Source: an uncultured Thermoguttaceae bacterium (GTDB lineage Bacteria; Planctomycetota; Planctomycetia; Pirellulales; Thermoguttaceae). Taken from it: 43,835 nt of DNA. A program made the position numbers and the translations under genes. This document shows, piece by piece, positions 7,987-14,145 of this stretch (the stretch's first letter is position 1; each line of letters begins with the position of its first letter). The notes beneath the pieces were generated by a model. The model did no database searches, was not told where the DNA came from, and saw nothing but the letters and a program-made list of their open reading frames with translations. The DNA lies in assembly GCA_937951625.1 (NCBI GenBank), contig CALFBP010000094.1:1-43835 (forward strand). Direction: 5' to 3'.

Positions 7987-10716
7987 ATGAAACGTCTGAC
8001 TTGGTTTTGGCAATGCGTCGCTCTGGTTCTTGGACTGGTCGCCTGGTTGGGGGCGGGCGCGGTCCTGTCGCAGGAAAAGAGTGTCCGGCCTGGAATCAAT
8101 CACCCCTATGAAAAAGTCGATTTGCAGGCCCAAATCCGAAGTTTGGAAAGCGCCAGCCGGGACGTAGTGAAAAGAAAGGACGAAATCCTTGCCGCCTGCG
8201 GCTTGGAACCGGGGATGCACGTGGCTGACATCGGGGCCGGCACCGGCCTGTTCACGCGGCTTTTCGCCCCCAAAGTGGCTCCAGGTGGGAAAGTCTACGC
8301 CGTCGATATCAGCAAGGCGTTCGTCGACCACATCGGAACAACCTGCCGCGAACAGAAGATCGAGAACGTCGAGGTAATTCTCTGCCCGGCGGATTCGACC
8401 GGCTTGCCGCCGCAGTCGATCGACCTGGCCTTCCTCTGCGACGTGTACCATCACTTGGAGTTCCCACAAAAGACGCTGGCTTCCATCCGCCAGGCCTTGC
8501 GGCCCGGCGGGCGGCTCGTGGTGGTCGAGTTTCACAAGTCGGGCAAGATGAAGGACCACGTTCGGGCCGACCAGGAGACGTTCACGCAGGAAATCGTGGC
8601 TGCCGGTTTCCACCTCAGCGACAGCCTGCCGTTGGGCGAGAAGCAATACCTTCTGCGATTTCAGAAGAGTGGGCTGCGGCCGCCGGCCGTCCCGCTGGTC
8701 GTTCACGATCCCTACTTCAGCATCTGGTCGTTCAGCGACCGCCTGGCCGACGATTGGCCGCGGCATTGGACCGGGGCGATCCACGCCCTGTCGAGCATGG
8801 TGCGGATCGACGGCAAGACATACCGTTTGATGGGAATGGAGCCCCGCGAGTGTCCGGCCTTGCCGCAGGTGGGATGCAAGGTCCACGCCACGCGGACGGT
8901 CTACGATTTTGAAGGCGCCGGCATCCGCTTGCAGATCGTCTTCCTTTCGCCACTTTATCCAAACGACCTGGAACTCGTGGGGCGTCCTGTGACGTACTTG
9001 AGCTGGACACTTCGCTCCATCGACGGTGACGAGCACGACGTGCAGCTCTACTATGACAACTCCGCGGAGCTGGTCGTCAACGAGGCCTCGCAAGCGGTGG
9101 TTTGGGCCCGGCCCAAGATCGACGGCCTGGACGTGCTCAGCATGGGTTCGGCCGAGCAGCCGGTGTTGCAGAAAAAGGGCGACAACCTGCGGATCGACTG
9201 GGGGCATCTGTATGTGGCCGCGCCCGAGTCGGCAAAAGCGATGACTGTGGTAACGGATCATGCCTCGGCGCGCGAAGGGTTTGCCAGCCGAGGGCAGCTT
9301 CCCAAGGCAGATGATCCACGGATGCCGCGGCCCGCCCATGACCACTGGCCGGTTGCCGCCGTGGCCTTCGATTTGGGAAAGGTCGGCGCGACGCACGTCG
9401 AACGTTGGATCATGCTGGCTTACGACGACGAATACTCCATCGAGTACCTCGGGCAAAAACTCCGTCCGTGGTGGCGCCGCAACGGAGCCGACGCCGCGGA
9501 GCTGCTTCGCACTGCGGCCCAAGCGAGGATCGAGCTGTACCAGGACGAGTTCGATCTCGATTTCTCTCGTTCCGCGAGCTTGGCAGGCGGCGCCGAGTAC
9601 GCGGACCTCTGCGCCTTGGCCTTTCGCCAGGCGATAGGGGCCCACAAGCTCGTGGCCGGCCCGAAGGGCGAGCCGATGCTGTTTTCCAAGGAGTGTTTCT
9701 CCAATGGCTGCATTGGGACCGTGGACGTGTTGTATCCGGCGTCGCCGATTTTCGCCCTATTCAACAACGAATTGCTGAAGGCCACGGTCACGCCAGTCTT
9801 CGAGTACGCCATGACCGACCGCTGGAAGTTCCCTTTCGCTCCGCACGACTTGGGCACCTATCCGCTGGCCAACGGGCAGGTCTATGGCGGTGGGGAGAAA
9901 AGCGAGGAAAATCAGATGCCGGTGGAGGAGTCGGGCAACATGCTCCTCGTGGCCGCGGTGATCTCGAAGCTCGACGGAAACACGAAGTACGCCGAGCGTT
10001 ACTGGCGTCTGCTGGAGCGATGGGCCAAGTATCTTCAGGAGAAGGGGCTCGATCCGGAGAACCAGCTTTGCACCGACGACTTCGCCGGCCACTTGGCCCA
10101 CAACGCCAATCTCTCGCTGAAGGCGATCCTCGCGTTAGCGGCGTATGCGCGGATGTGCGAGATGGCGGGCAAGCCCGACGAGGCGAAGCAATATCGCTTG
10201 ACCGCTGAACAGTTCGCCAAGGAGTGGATCAAGTTGGCCGACGATGGCGATCACTACCGACTGGCCTTCGACAAGCCTGGCACGTGGAGCCAGAAATACA
10301 ACCTGGTGTGGGATAAGCTCCTCGATCTGAACCTCTTTCCGCCGGAGGTGGCTCGCAAGGAAATCGCCTTCTACAAGACGAAGCTCAACCCCTACGGCCT
10401 GCCGCTGGACAATCGGGCGCTGTATACCAAGACGGATTGGGAGGTGTGGACCGCCACGTTGGCCGAGTCGCGGGCCGATTTCGACGCCTTGATGAACCCG
10501 GTGTATCGCTTCGTCCACGAGACGCCCGACCGGGTGCCGTTGACCGACTGGTACATGACCGACACGGGCAAACTCAAGGGCTTCCGTGCCCGGCCTGTGA
10601 TCGGCGGCGTGTTCATCAAGATGCTCGACGACCCGGCGACGTGGAGGAACTGGATCACACGCCAGCGCAGCGCACCGGCGCGGCCGACCGCGTCTTCGTC
10701 TTCATCCGGGAAGTGA
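7987..10716 (+). CDS. Exported fusion: SAM-dependent methyltransferase domain plus glutaminase-A-like (DUF4965/DUF1793) domain
   Basis: 909 residues in one uninterrupted frame. Residues 1-29 form a signal peptide (MKRLTWFWQ followed by a hydrophobic run and an Ala-rich cleavage region). Residues about 60-227 are a class I methyltransferase: motif I VADIGAGTGLFTR (79-91), acidic ribose-binding VYAVDIS (D107), then LCDVYHHLEFPQKTL and LRPGGRLVVVEF. From residue 231 the protein changes to RPPAVPLVVHDPYFSIWS, the usual beginning of glutaminase A/DUF4965 proteins, with LYPNDLELVGRPVTYLSW, SFSNG-like FSKECFSNGCIGTVD, and the all-alpha DUF1793 barrel to the end (TDDFAGHLAHNANLS, YNLVWDKLL, LPLDNRALYTKTDWE). 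Standalone forms of both families are often secreted. As a fusion the second domain has no signal peptide of its own. Activity of a methyltransferase outside the cytoplasm is unexplained. Confidence 0.85.
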   Translation: MKRLTWFWQCVALVLGLVAWLGAGAVLSQEKSVRPGINHPYEKVDLQAQIRSLESASRDVVKRKDEILAACGLEPGMHVADIGAGTGLFTRLFAPKVAPGGKVYAVDISKAFVDHIGTTCREQKIENVEVILCPADSTGLPPQSIDLAFLCDVYHHLEFPQKTLASIRQALRPGGRLVVVEFHKSGKMKDHVRADQETFTQEIVAAGFHLSDSLPLGEKQYLLRFQKSGLRPPAVPLVVHDPYFSIWSFSDRLADDWPRHWTGAIHALSSMVRIDGKTYRLMGMEPRECPALPQVGCKVHATRTVYDFEGAGIRLQIVFLSPLYPNDLELVGRPVTYLSWTLRSIDGDEHDVQLYYDNSAELVVNEASQAVVWARPKIDGLDVLSMGSAEQPVLQKKGDNLRIDWGHLYVAAPESAKAMTVVTDHASAREGFASRGQLPKADDPRMPRPAHDHWPVAAVAFDLGKVGATHVERWIMLAYDDEYSIEYLGQKLRPWWRRNGADAAELLRTAAQARIELYQDEFDLDFSRSASLAGGAEYADLCALAFRQAIGAHKLVAGPKGEPMLFSKECFSNGCIGTVDVLYPASPIFALFNNELLKATVTPVFEYAMTDRWKFPFAPHDLGTYPLANGQVYGGGEKSEENQMPVEESGNMLLVAAVISKLDGNTKYAERYWRLLERWAKYLQEKGLDPENQLCTDDFAGHLAHNANLSLKAILALAAYARMCEMAGKPDEAKQYRLTAEQFAKEWIKLADDGDHYRLAFDKPGTWSQKYNLVWDKLLDLNLFPPEVARKEIAFYKTKLNPYGLPLDNRALYTKTDWEVWTATLAESRADFDALMNPVYRFVHETPDRVPLTDWYMTDTGKLKGFRARPVIGGVFIKMLDDPATWRNWITRQRSAPARPTASSSSSGK

Positions 10717-10903
10717 ACATGTCTGGCCGCCGCAATCGGCCGTGCCGTCCCGCCGCCATGCGTTCGTGGCCGAGGGGACTTTCCCGATGGTCCGAGGATC
10801 ATCGGGTGCTTGTCGTGGTTCGGGAGCGCCGGCAAGGTACGGGGGGGTGTTTTGGGGTGCGGCGTTATAACCGGACCTTCGGGCGGAATTTTTTCCTAAA
10901 GAC

Positions 10904-10928
10904 TGGGAAATTTTTCTCAATTTTCCCA
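10904..10928. repeat. Inverted repeat beside the pilus promoter, possible operator or weak terminator
   Basis: TGGGAAA (10904-10910) and TTTCCCA (10922-10928) are perfect inverted copies, 11 nt apart, in an AT-rich stretch. The right arm ends one base before the TTGACA hexamer at 10930. It could bind a dimeric regulator or act as the terminator of the preceding gene. Neither role is proven. Confidence 0.35.
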
Positions 10929-10929
10929 T

Positions 10930-10958
10930 TTGACAAGCGGCGATTGCGACCTAGGTTT
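10930..10958 (+). promoter_or_regulatory. Candidate promoter for the tad pilus transcript
   Basis: A consensus TTGACA (10930-10935) is present. The -10 is poor at all spacings (TAGGTT at 16 nt, AGGTTT at 17 nt), so an activator or a different sigma factor would be needed. It is the only consensus -35 seen in the 390 nt before the riboswitch. Confidence 0.25.
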
Positions 10959-11017
10959 CATTACAGAAAGCGGCGCGTCCTACGCAACGAAGTCGTGGGA
11001 CAACCGTGAACGAAAAC

Positions 11018-11076
11018 AAAAAGCCGAGTTCGCCGAGCTTGTGTTCACACGACTTGTCCATGCGGCGCGGCTTTTT
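11018..11076 (+). terminator. Terminator-like stem with T-tract just upstream of the riboswitch
   Basis: AAAAAGCCG (11018-11026) pairs with CGGCTTTTT (11068-11076), and CGCCG (11031-11035) with CGGCG (11063-11067); a small GTGT/ACAC hairpin is enclosed. Five T's close the right arm. It may end read-through from upstream, or it may lie inside the pilus leader if transcription starts near 10965. Confidence 0.35.
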
Positions 11077-11103
11077 GAAGAAAACCGAGGGCCTGCACGT
11101 CTC

Positions 11104-11198
11104 TTGTCCTCGATAAAGGCAAACCGGCCGCAAGGTCGGGACGCAAAGCCAAGGGCCAGCCTTTCGTGAGGCCGGCAGCCTGGCTGCCGAAAGGACAA
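11104..11198 (+). promoter_or_regulatory. Cyclic-di-GMP-I (GEMM-I) riboswitch upstream of the Flp pilin
   Basis: The region holds the conserved GEMM-I blocks in order: AAAGGCAAACC (11116-11126), a hairpin CCGGCC-GCAA-GGTCGG with a GNRA tetraloop at 11130-11133, GGGACGCAAAGCC (11138-11150), GGGCC at 11153-11157, then GGCAGCCTGGCTGCCGA (11174-11190), equivalent to the family's AUAGCCGGGUUGCCGA. The outer P1 helix is perfect: TTGTCCT (11104-11110) with AGGACAA (11192-11198). In this family c-di-GMP is sandwiched between a conserved G in GGCAAACC, the A of ACGCAAAG and a C in the 3' strand, all of which are present. The downstream gene is the major pilin of a Tad system, a typical c-di-GMP-controlled surface-attachment function. 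No covariance search was run. Confidence 0.88.
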
Positions 11199-11426
11199 AC
11201 GCTGTCAGTCGCTAGGGCGTCTTGCGGCAATAGTTTCGCTTCGGCATTTCGCGAGGAAGAGGCACTTGAGGTCGTTCTGGGCTCTGCGGGGCGCAATCGC
11301 AGGCCAACGCCGACCCCCTTGAGGATCGGCGGCGCCCGAAGGAGCCTCCCATGTTTCACTCCGGTGAGCGATTGGCGATGGCCGCAAGCGGTCCCCGCCG
11401 AAGCTTGACCGAATGGAGGAACCTGT
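11199..11426 (+). promoter_or_regulatory. Leader between riboswitch and flp, possible expression platform
   Basis: 228 nt with no convincing ORF. It holds a CGCCGA/TCGGCG hairpin (11308-11313 with 11326-11331) without a T-tract. CCTCCCAT (11345-11352) can pair with ATGGAGG (11413-11419), the flp ribosome-binding site, with one bulged C. A translational on/off switch is therefore possible, but this pairing is inferred by eye. Confidence 0.35.
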
Positions 11427-11618
11427 ATGAGGTCGCTCGCGAAGAAGGTGCATCGTTTCCTCGTTTCGGAAGACGGCCCCACCGCCGTGGAGTACGCCGT
11501 GATGCTGGCGCTGATTATTATCGTGTGCCTCACCGCCATCACGCAGTTGGGCCAGCAAGTGAACACGACGTTCACCAACATCAAGAACGCCATGCCTTCC
11601 GGCAGCACCGGCAGTTGA
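11427..11618 (+). CDS. flp: Flp-family type IVb major pilin prepilin
   Basis: 63 residues, the usual size for a Flp prepilin. The leader ends at G17 and is followed by PTAVEYAVMLALIIIV, giving the class-IVb pattern of Gly, four residues, then Glu-Tyr (E22, Y23). The mature protein would be 46 residues: one long hydrophobic helix and a short Ser/Gly-rich tail. The prepilin peptidase three ORFs on would cleave it, and assembly would use the RcpA secretin. GGAGG (11415-11419) lies 7 nt before the ATG. A c-di-GMP riboswitch precedes it. A large stem and an intrinsic terminator follow, which should make pilin mRNA more abundant than the mRNA for the assembly genes. Confidence 0.93.
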   Translation: MRSLAKKVHRFLVSEDGPTAVEYAVMLALIIIVCLTAITQLGQQVNTTFTNIKNAMPSGSTGS

Positions 11619-11637
11619 TGCAGGCATGGAACCAAGC

Positions 11638-11670
11638 CCCCTCGGGACGCCCCGACCGCGTCCTGAGGGG
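11638..11670 (+). other. Stable stem-loop in the flp 3' untranslated region
   Basis: CCCCTCGGGACG (11638-11649) pairs with CGTCCTGAGGGG (11659-11670): 12 pairs including one G-U, with a 9-nt loop, 20 nt after the flp stop. There is no T-tract. It probably protects or pauses the pilin mRNA. Confidence 0.5.
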
Positions 11671-11709
11671 ATCGCCGTTGGAGTGCGGCGACTTGTCTCC
11701 GGTTCCCGT

Positions 11710-11737
11710 GGGTCCTAAGGGGCGGGGACCCTTTTTT
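11710..11737 (+). terminator. Intrinsic terminator after flp
   Basis: GGGTCC (11710-11715) and GGACCC (11726-11731) form the stem, and six T's (11732-11737) follow at once. It separates the pilin from the rest of the tad operon, so downstream genes depend on read-through or another promoter. Confidence 0.65.
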
Positions 11738-11794
11738 GGGCAACCGGCGACCAGTCGCGGCACTCCGAGGCTATCAAGCAGCAGGAGAAAGACC

Positions 11795-11911
11795 ATGTAC
11801 CCAGCGTTTCTTCCCCCCGAGACCGTGGCTGCTGCCCAAATGGCGGTGGTGTTCGCCACGGCGGTCGCCATTCTGTTGAGCTGGTTGGCCGCACCGCGGG
11901 GTAGCGTTTGA
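11795..11911 (+). CDS. Small membrane peptide of the tad locus (38 residues), function unknown
   Basis: ATG at 11795 with CAGGAG 8 nt upstream opens a 38-codon frame: MYPAFLPPETVAAAQMAV, a hydrophobic run of about 17 residues (VVFATAVAILLSWLAA), and a short basic end (PRGSV). It predicts one transmembrane helix with a short N-terminal and a tiny C-terminal tail. It lies between the flp terminator and the prepilin peptidase. It lacks the Gly-x4-Glu-Tyr processing site of a pilin. I do not recognise a family. It may be an accessory membrane peptide of pilus assembly. Support is the strong ribosome site, the helix and the position. Confidence 0.6.
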   Translation: MYPAFLPPETVAAAQMAVVFATAVAILLSWLAAPRGSV

Positions 11912-11969
11912 TTGCGGCCTCCGCCGGCTACCCGCCTCTGCCCCAATGGCTTCCAGGAGCATTGTCCTC

Positions 11970-12530
11970 ATGCATCATGATCTAGACCCGACTCTGTTTC
12001 AGCATTGGCCCGTCTGGCTGGTCAGCATCACTTTGGTTATTGCGGCGGTGATTGACGGCTGGAAACTGAAGGTGCCCAACTGGCTCACCTTTCCGATGAT
12101 TGTGTCCGGCTGGATTTACAGCGGGATATTTTTCGGTTGGGAGGGGCTGGGGTGGAGCCTGACAGGCACCGCAGTCGGACTGGGACTGTTGCTCCCTGCT
12201 TATGCGATTGGGGGAATGGGGGCGGGCGACGTGAAGCTCCTCGCCGGCGTGGGGGCCTGGATGGGGGGAACCACGACTTTCTTTGCGTTCTGCGTCTCGG
12301 CCATCGTGGGCGGCATCATCGCCTTGGCAATGATTGCCGTGCGACGGAATTGGCTCCACCACGGGCGGCAATTCCTCGCCATTGCGACCGAGATCCTAGT
12401 GATTCGCAATCCCTCGGAACTCGCGGCCATTGCCGCCGACCGGAAAAGCTCGATGACCCTCCTACCGTATGGGATCCCCATCGCGATTGGAACTATCGCT
12501 TACTTTGCATGGAATGGAATGCTGCTATGA
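11970..12530 (+). CDS. Prepilin peptidase, A24 family (TadV/CpaA-like)
   Basis: 186 residues from the ATG at 11970, which has CCAGGAG about 10 nt upstream; an in-frame ATG 24 nt earlier has no ribosome site. It is an integral membrane aspartic protease with about six helices. The two catalytic aspartates are D29 in AAVIDGWKLKVPNWL and D87 in the GxGD motif GGMGAGDVKLLAG. It lacks the N-terminal methylation domain of the large PilD enzymes, as usual for TadV/CpaA. It should cleave the Flp and TadE prepilin-like leaders. The stop codon overlaps the next start (ATGA), so translation of the TadE-like gene is probably coupled. Confidence 0.9.
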   Translation: MHHDLDPTLFQHWPVWLVSITLVIAAVIDGWKLKVPNWLTFPMIVSGWIYSGIFFGWEGLGWSLTGTAVGLGLLLPAYAIGGMGAGDVKLLAGVGAWMGGTTTFFAFCVSAIVGGIIALAMIAVRRNWLHHGRQFLAIATEILVIRNPSELAAIAADRKSSMTLLPYGIPIAIGTIAYFAWNGMLL

Positions 12531-12952
12531 GACTGGAGAAACCCTACCGGTTGTGTCGAAGAAAACGACAAGGGGCTGCGGCGGTGGAATTTGCAGTCGT
12601 GGCCCCGCTGTTCTTCCTCATGGTGTTCGGGATGATCGAGTTTGGACGCATGATCATGGTCCAACAGGTCATAACCAACGCATCACGCGAGGGGGCGAGG
12701 ATGGCCGTGGTGGATGGTGCGACGACCGCCGGGGTGAAAACTGCGGTGCAAAACTATCTCCTGGGCGCGTCCATTAACGGTGCCGAGGTTACGGTTAATC
12801 CAGACCCACCGACTTCTGCCGGTTATGGCGATCCTGTCACGGTTACCGTCTCTGTCAGTTTTAATCAAGTTAGCTGGCTTCCGTCGCCAATGTTCTTAGG
12901 CGGGCAAGCGTTGACAGCAACCACCGCGATGCGTCGAGAGACGGTCCAGTAA
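12527..12952 (+). CDS. TadE-like pseudopilin
   Basis: 141 residues. A basic leader (MRLEKPYRLCRRKRQG) precedes AAAVEFAVVAPLFFLMVFGM. G16, then four residues, then E21-F22 matches the TadE prepilin-like processing site. The conserved IEFGRMIMVQQVITNASREG follows the helix. The remaining 90 residues are a small beta-rich domain. TadE proteins are minor pseudopilins needed for Flp assembly. The start overlaps the prepilin peptidase stop by four bases, and the stop TAA is followed directly by the ATG of cpaB. Only one TadE-like gene is present; some tad loci carry two or three. Confidence 0.88.
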   Translation: MRLEKPYRLCRRKRQGAAAVEFAVVAPLFFLMVFGMIEFGRMIMVQQVITNASREGARMAVVDGATTAGVKTAVQNYLLGASINGAEVTVNPDPPTSAGYGDPVTVTVSVSFNQVSWLPSPMFLGGQALTATTAMRRETVQ

Positions 12953-14125
12953 ATGCGACCTAAATCCTTTATTCTTCTCGTCTTAGCGCTTGGATGCGGG
13001 GTCGTGGCCTCGATCGGGATCACGCAGGTCATGGCCAAGCGAGGGGGCGATGCCGCCCCTATGGAAACGGAATCCGTGGTGGTCGCCGTTGCTGACATCC
13101 CCATGGGCGATCCCGTTTCGCCTCAGCTCGTCAAGCTTGAGGATTGGCCTAAGGACAAGGTACCCAAGGGTGCTTTGAGAAGCCTGGAGGAACTGCAAAA
13201 TCGCCGACCCAAAACGCGCATTTTTGCTGGCTCTCCCATCCTTGATAACCAACTGTTGGGCAAGGGTGTTGTCGATCAAGGGGCGTCCGACGTGATCCCG
13301 AAGGGCATGCGGGTCGTCGCCGTCAAGGTCGATGCGGTGAGTGGGAATGCGAACTTGATTCGGCCGGGCGATCGGGTTGACGTGCTCGTTCACTTGCAAT
13401 CGGGTGGGGGCGACCTCAGCAAGACGGTCACGAAGACCATTTTGCAAGACATCAAAGTCTTCGCCGTGGACAACGTTTGGGCGACGGCGAGCGGCGAGCG
13501 GTCCATCGTGGCAAAGACGATCTCGCTTTTGGTCACTCCGGCTCAAGCCGAGAAAGTCACTTTGGCCTCGGAGATGGGCAATGTCCGTCTCGTCATGCGA
13601 AGCCCCGATGACAACGAACAAGCAAAGGTTCCCGGGGCGGTGGCGATGGACGTGCTCGGCGGGAACACCAGTGGCGGTGTGGATAGGATGTTGAGCGTCC
13701 TGTTGCCTTCGAAACCTGCGGCCAAGGCAAAACCCAATCCTATGAATGGTCTCTTAGGGTTGCTCAGTGGGGCACGAGAATCGAAACCGCGAGACGAGGC
13801 CTCTCCTCGAATATCCGAAACCGAAAAGGCTAAACCTCCGGCGAATGTGTATCGAGTGCGAATCCTGTCCGATTCCGAACCTGTCGAGACGGTTCTGGAA
13901 TACACGGGCGAGGGCAATCCGCCACAATCCGAAACGAGTTTCCTACACTGGCGGGCGACCACAAGGCCCGGCACCGACGTAAACGGAAGCCCGCTCGCTC
14001 AGCCACCTTCGGAGCCCTCCAAACCGTTGCCGCCGGACAGTCTTTCCGAGCCCTCGCAGTACCCATCCGCTGAGGCCGAGCAGGAGGAAACGGCCAATCC
14101 CGCCAAACCACATCTTAGCGAGTGA
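12953..14125 (+). CDS. cpaB: Flp pilus assembly protein CpaB/RcpC
   Basis: 390 residues. An N-terminal membrane anchor (FILLVLALGCGVVASIGI) is followed by the SAF-type domain (VVVAVADIPMGDPVSPQLV, residues about 42-110). The RcpC/CpaB core comes next: VIPKGMRVVAVKVDAVSG, then NLIRPGDRVDVLVHLQ, SIVAKTISLLVTPAQAEKV and NVRLVMRSPDD. CpaB helps the secretin work, perhaps by binding peptidoglycan. The last 150 residues are an unusual low-complexity extension rich in Pro, Ser, Glu and Lys, with one ordered-looking patch (NVYRVRILSDSEPVETVLEY). The ATG directly abuts the TadE stop. Its own stop overlaps a GTG, though the next gene more likely starts at 14146. Confidence 0.9.
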   Translation: MRPKSFILLVLALGCGVVASIGITQVMAKRGGDAAPMETESVVVAVADIPMGDPVSPQLVKLEDWPKDKVPKGALRSLEELQNRRPKTRIFAGSPILDNQLLGKGVVDQGASDVIPKGMRVVAVKVDAVSGNANLIRPGDRVDVLVHLQSGGGDLSKTVTKTILQDIKVFAVDNVWATASGERSIVAKTISLLVTPAQAEKVTLASEMGNVRLVMRSPDDNEQAKVPGAVAMDVLGGNTSGGVDRMLSVLLPSKPAAKAKPNPMNGLLGLLSGARESKPRDEASPRISETEKAKPPANVYRVRILSDSEPVETVLEYTGEGNPPQSETSFLHWRATTRPGTDVNGSPLAQPPSEPSKPLPPDSLSEPSQYPSAEAEQEETANPAKPHLSE

Positions 14126-14145
14126 TTAGGCACGAGGAGTCAAGG

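Larger units (their letters stand above)
10717..11103. other. Long intergenic region upstream of the pilin riboswitch, no gene seen
   Basis: 387 nt without a credible coding frame. It is more AT-rich in its middle (about 10880-10930) than its surroundings. It contains a dyad (10904-10928), a TTGACA promoter candidate (10930-10958) and a terminator-like stem (11018-11076), each listed separately. Together with the riboswitch and leader, the gene-free stretch is about 710 nt, ending at flp. Confidence 0.5.

Noticed and set aside
7809-8099. N-terminal extension of the Nudix protein by 97 codons
   Set aside because: It would overlap the divergent gene and its promoter, shows no similarity to the family, and a good ribosome site precedes the internal ATG at 7808.
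7912-9645. Long open frame (577 codons) antisense to the methyltransferase-glutaminase gene
   Set aside because: Shadow of a GC-rich coding strand; no ribosome site, no recognisable domain.
11710-11737. Second GEMM-like aptamer downstream of flp, suggested by GGGTCC/GGACCC
   Set aside because: Lacks GGCAAACC and ACGCAAAGCC blocks; it is an ordinary terminator with six T's.
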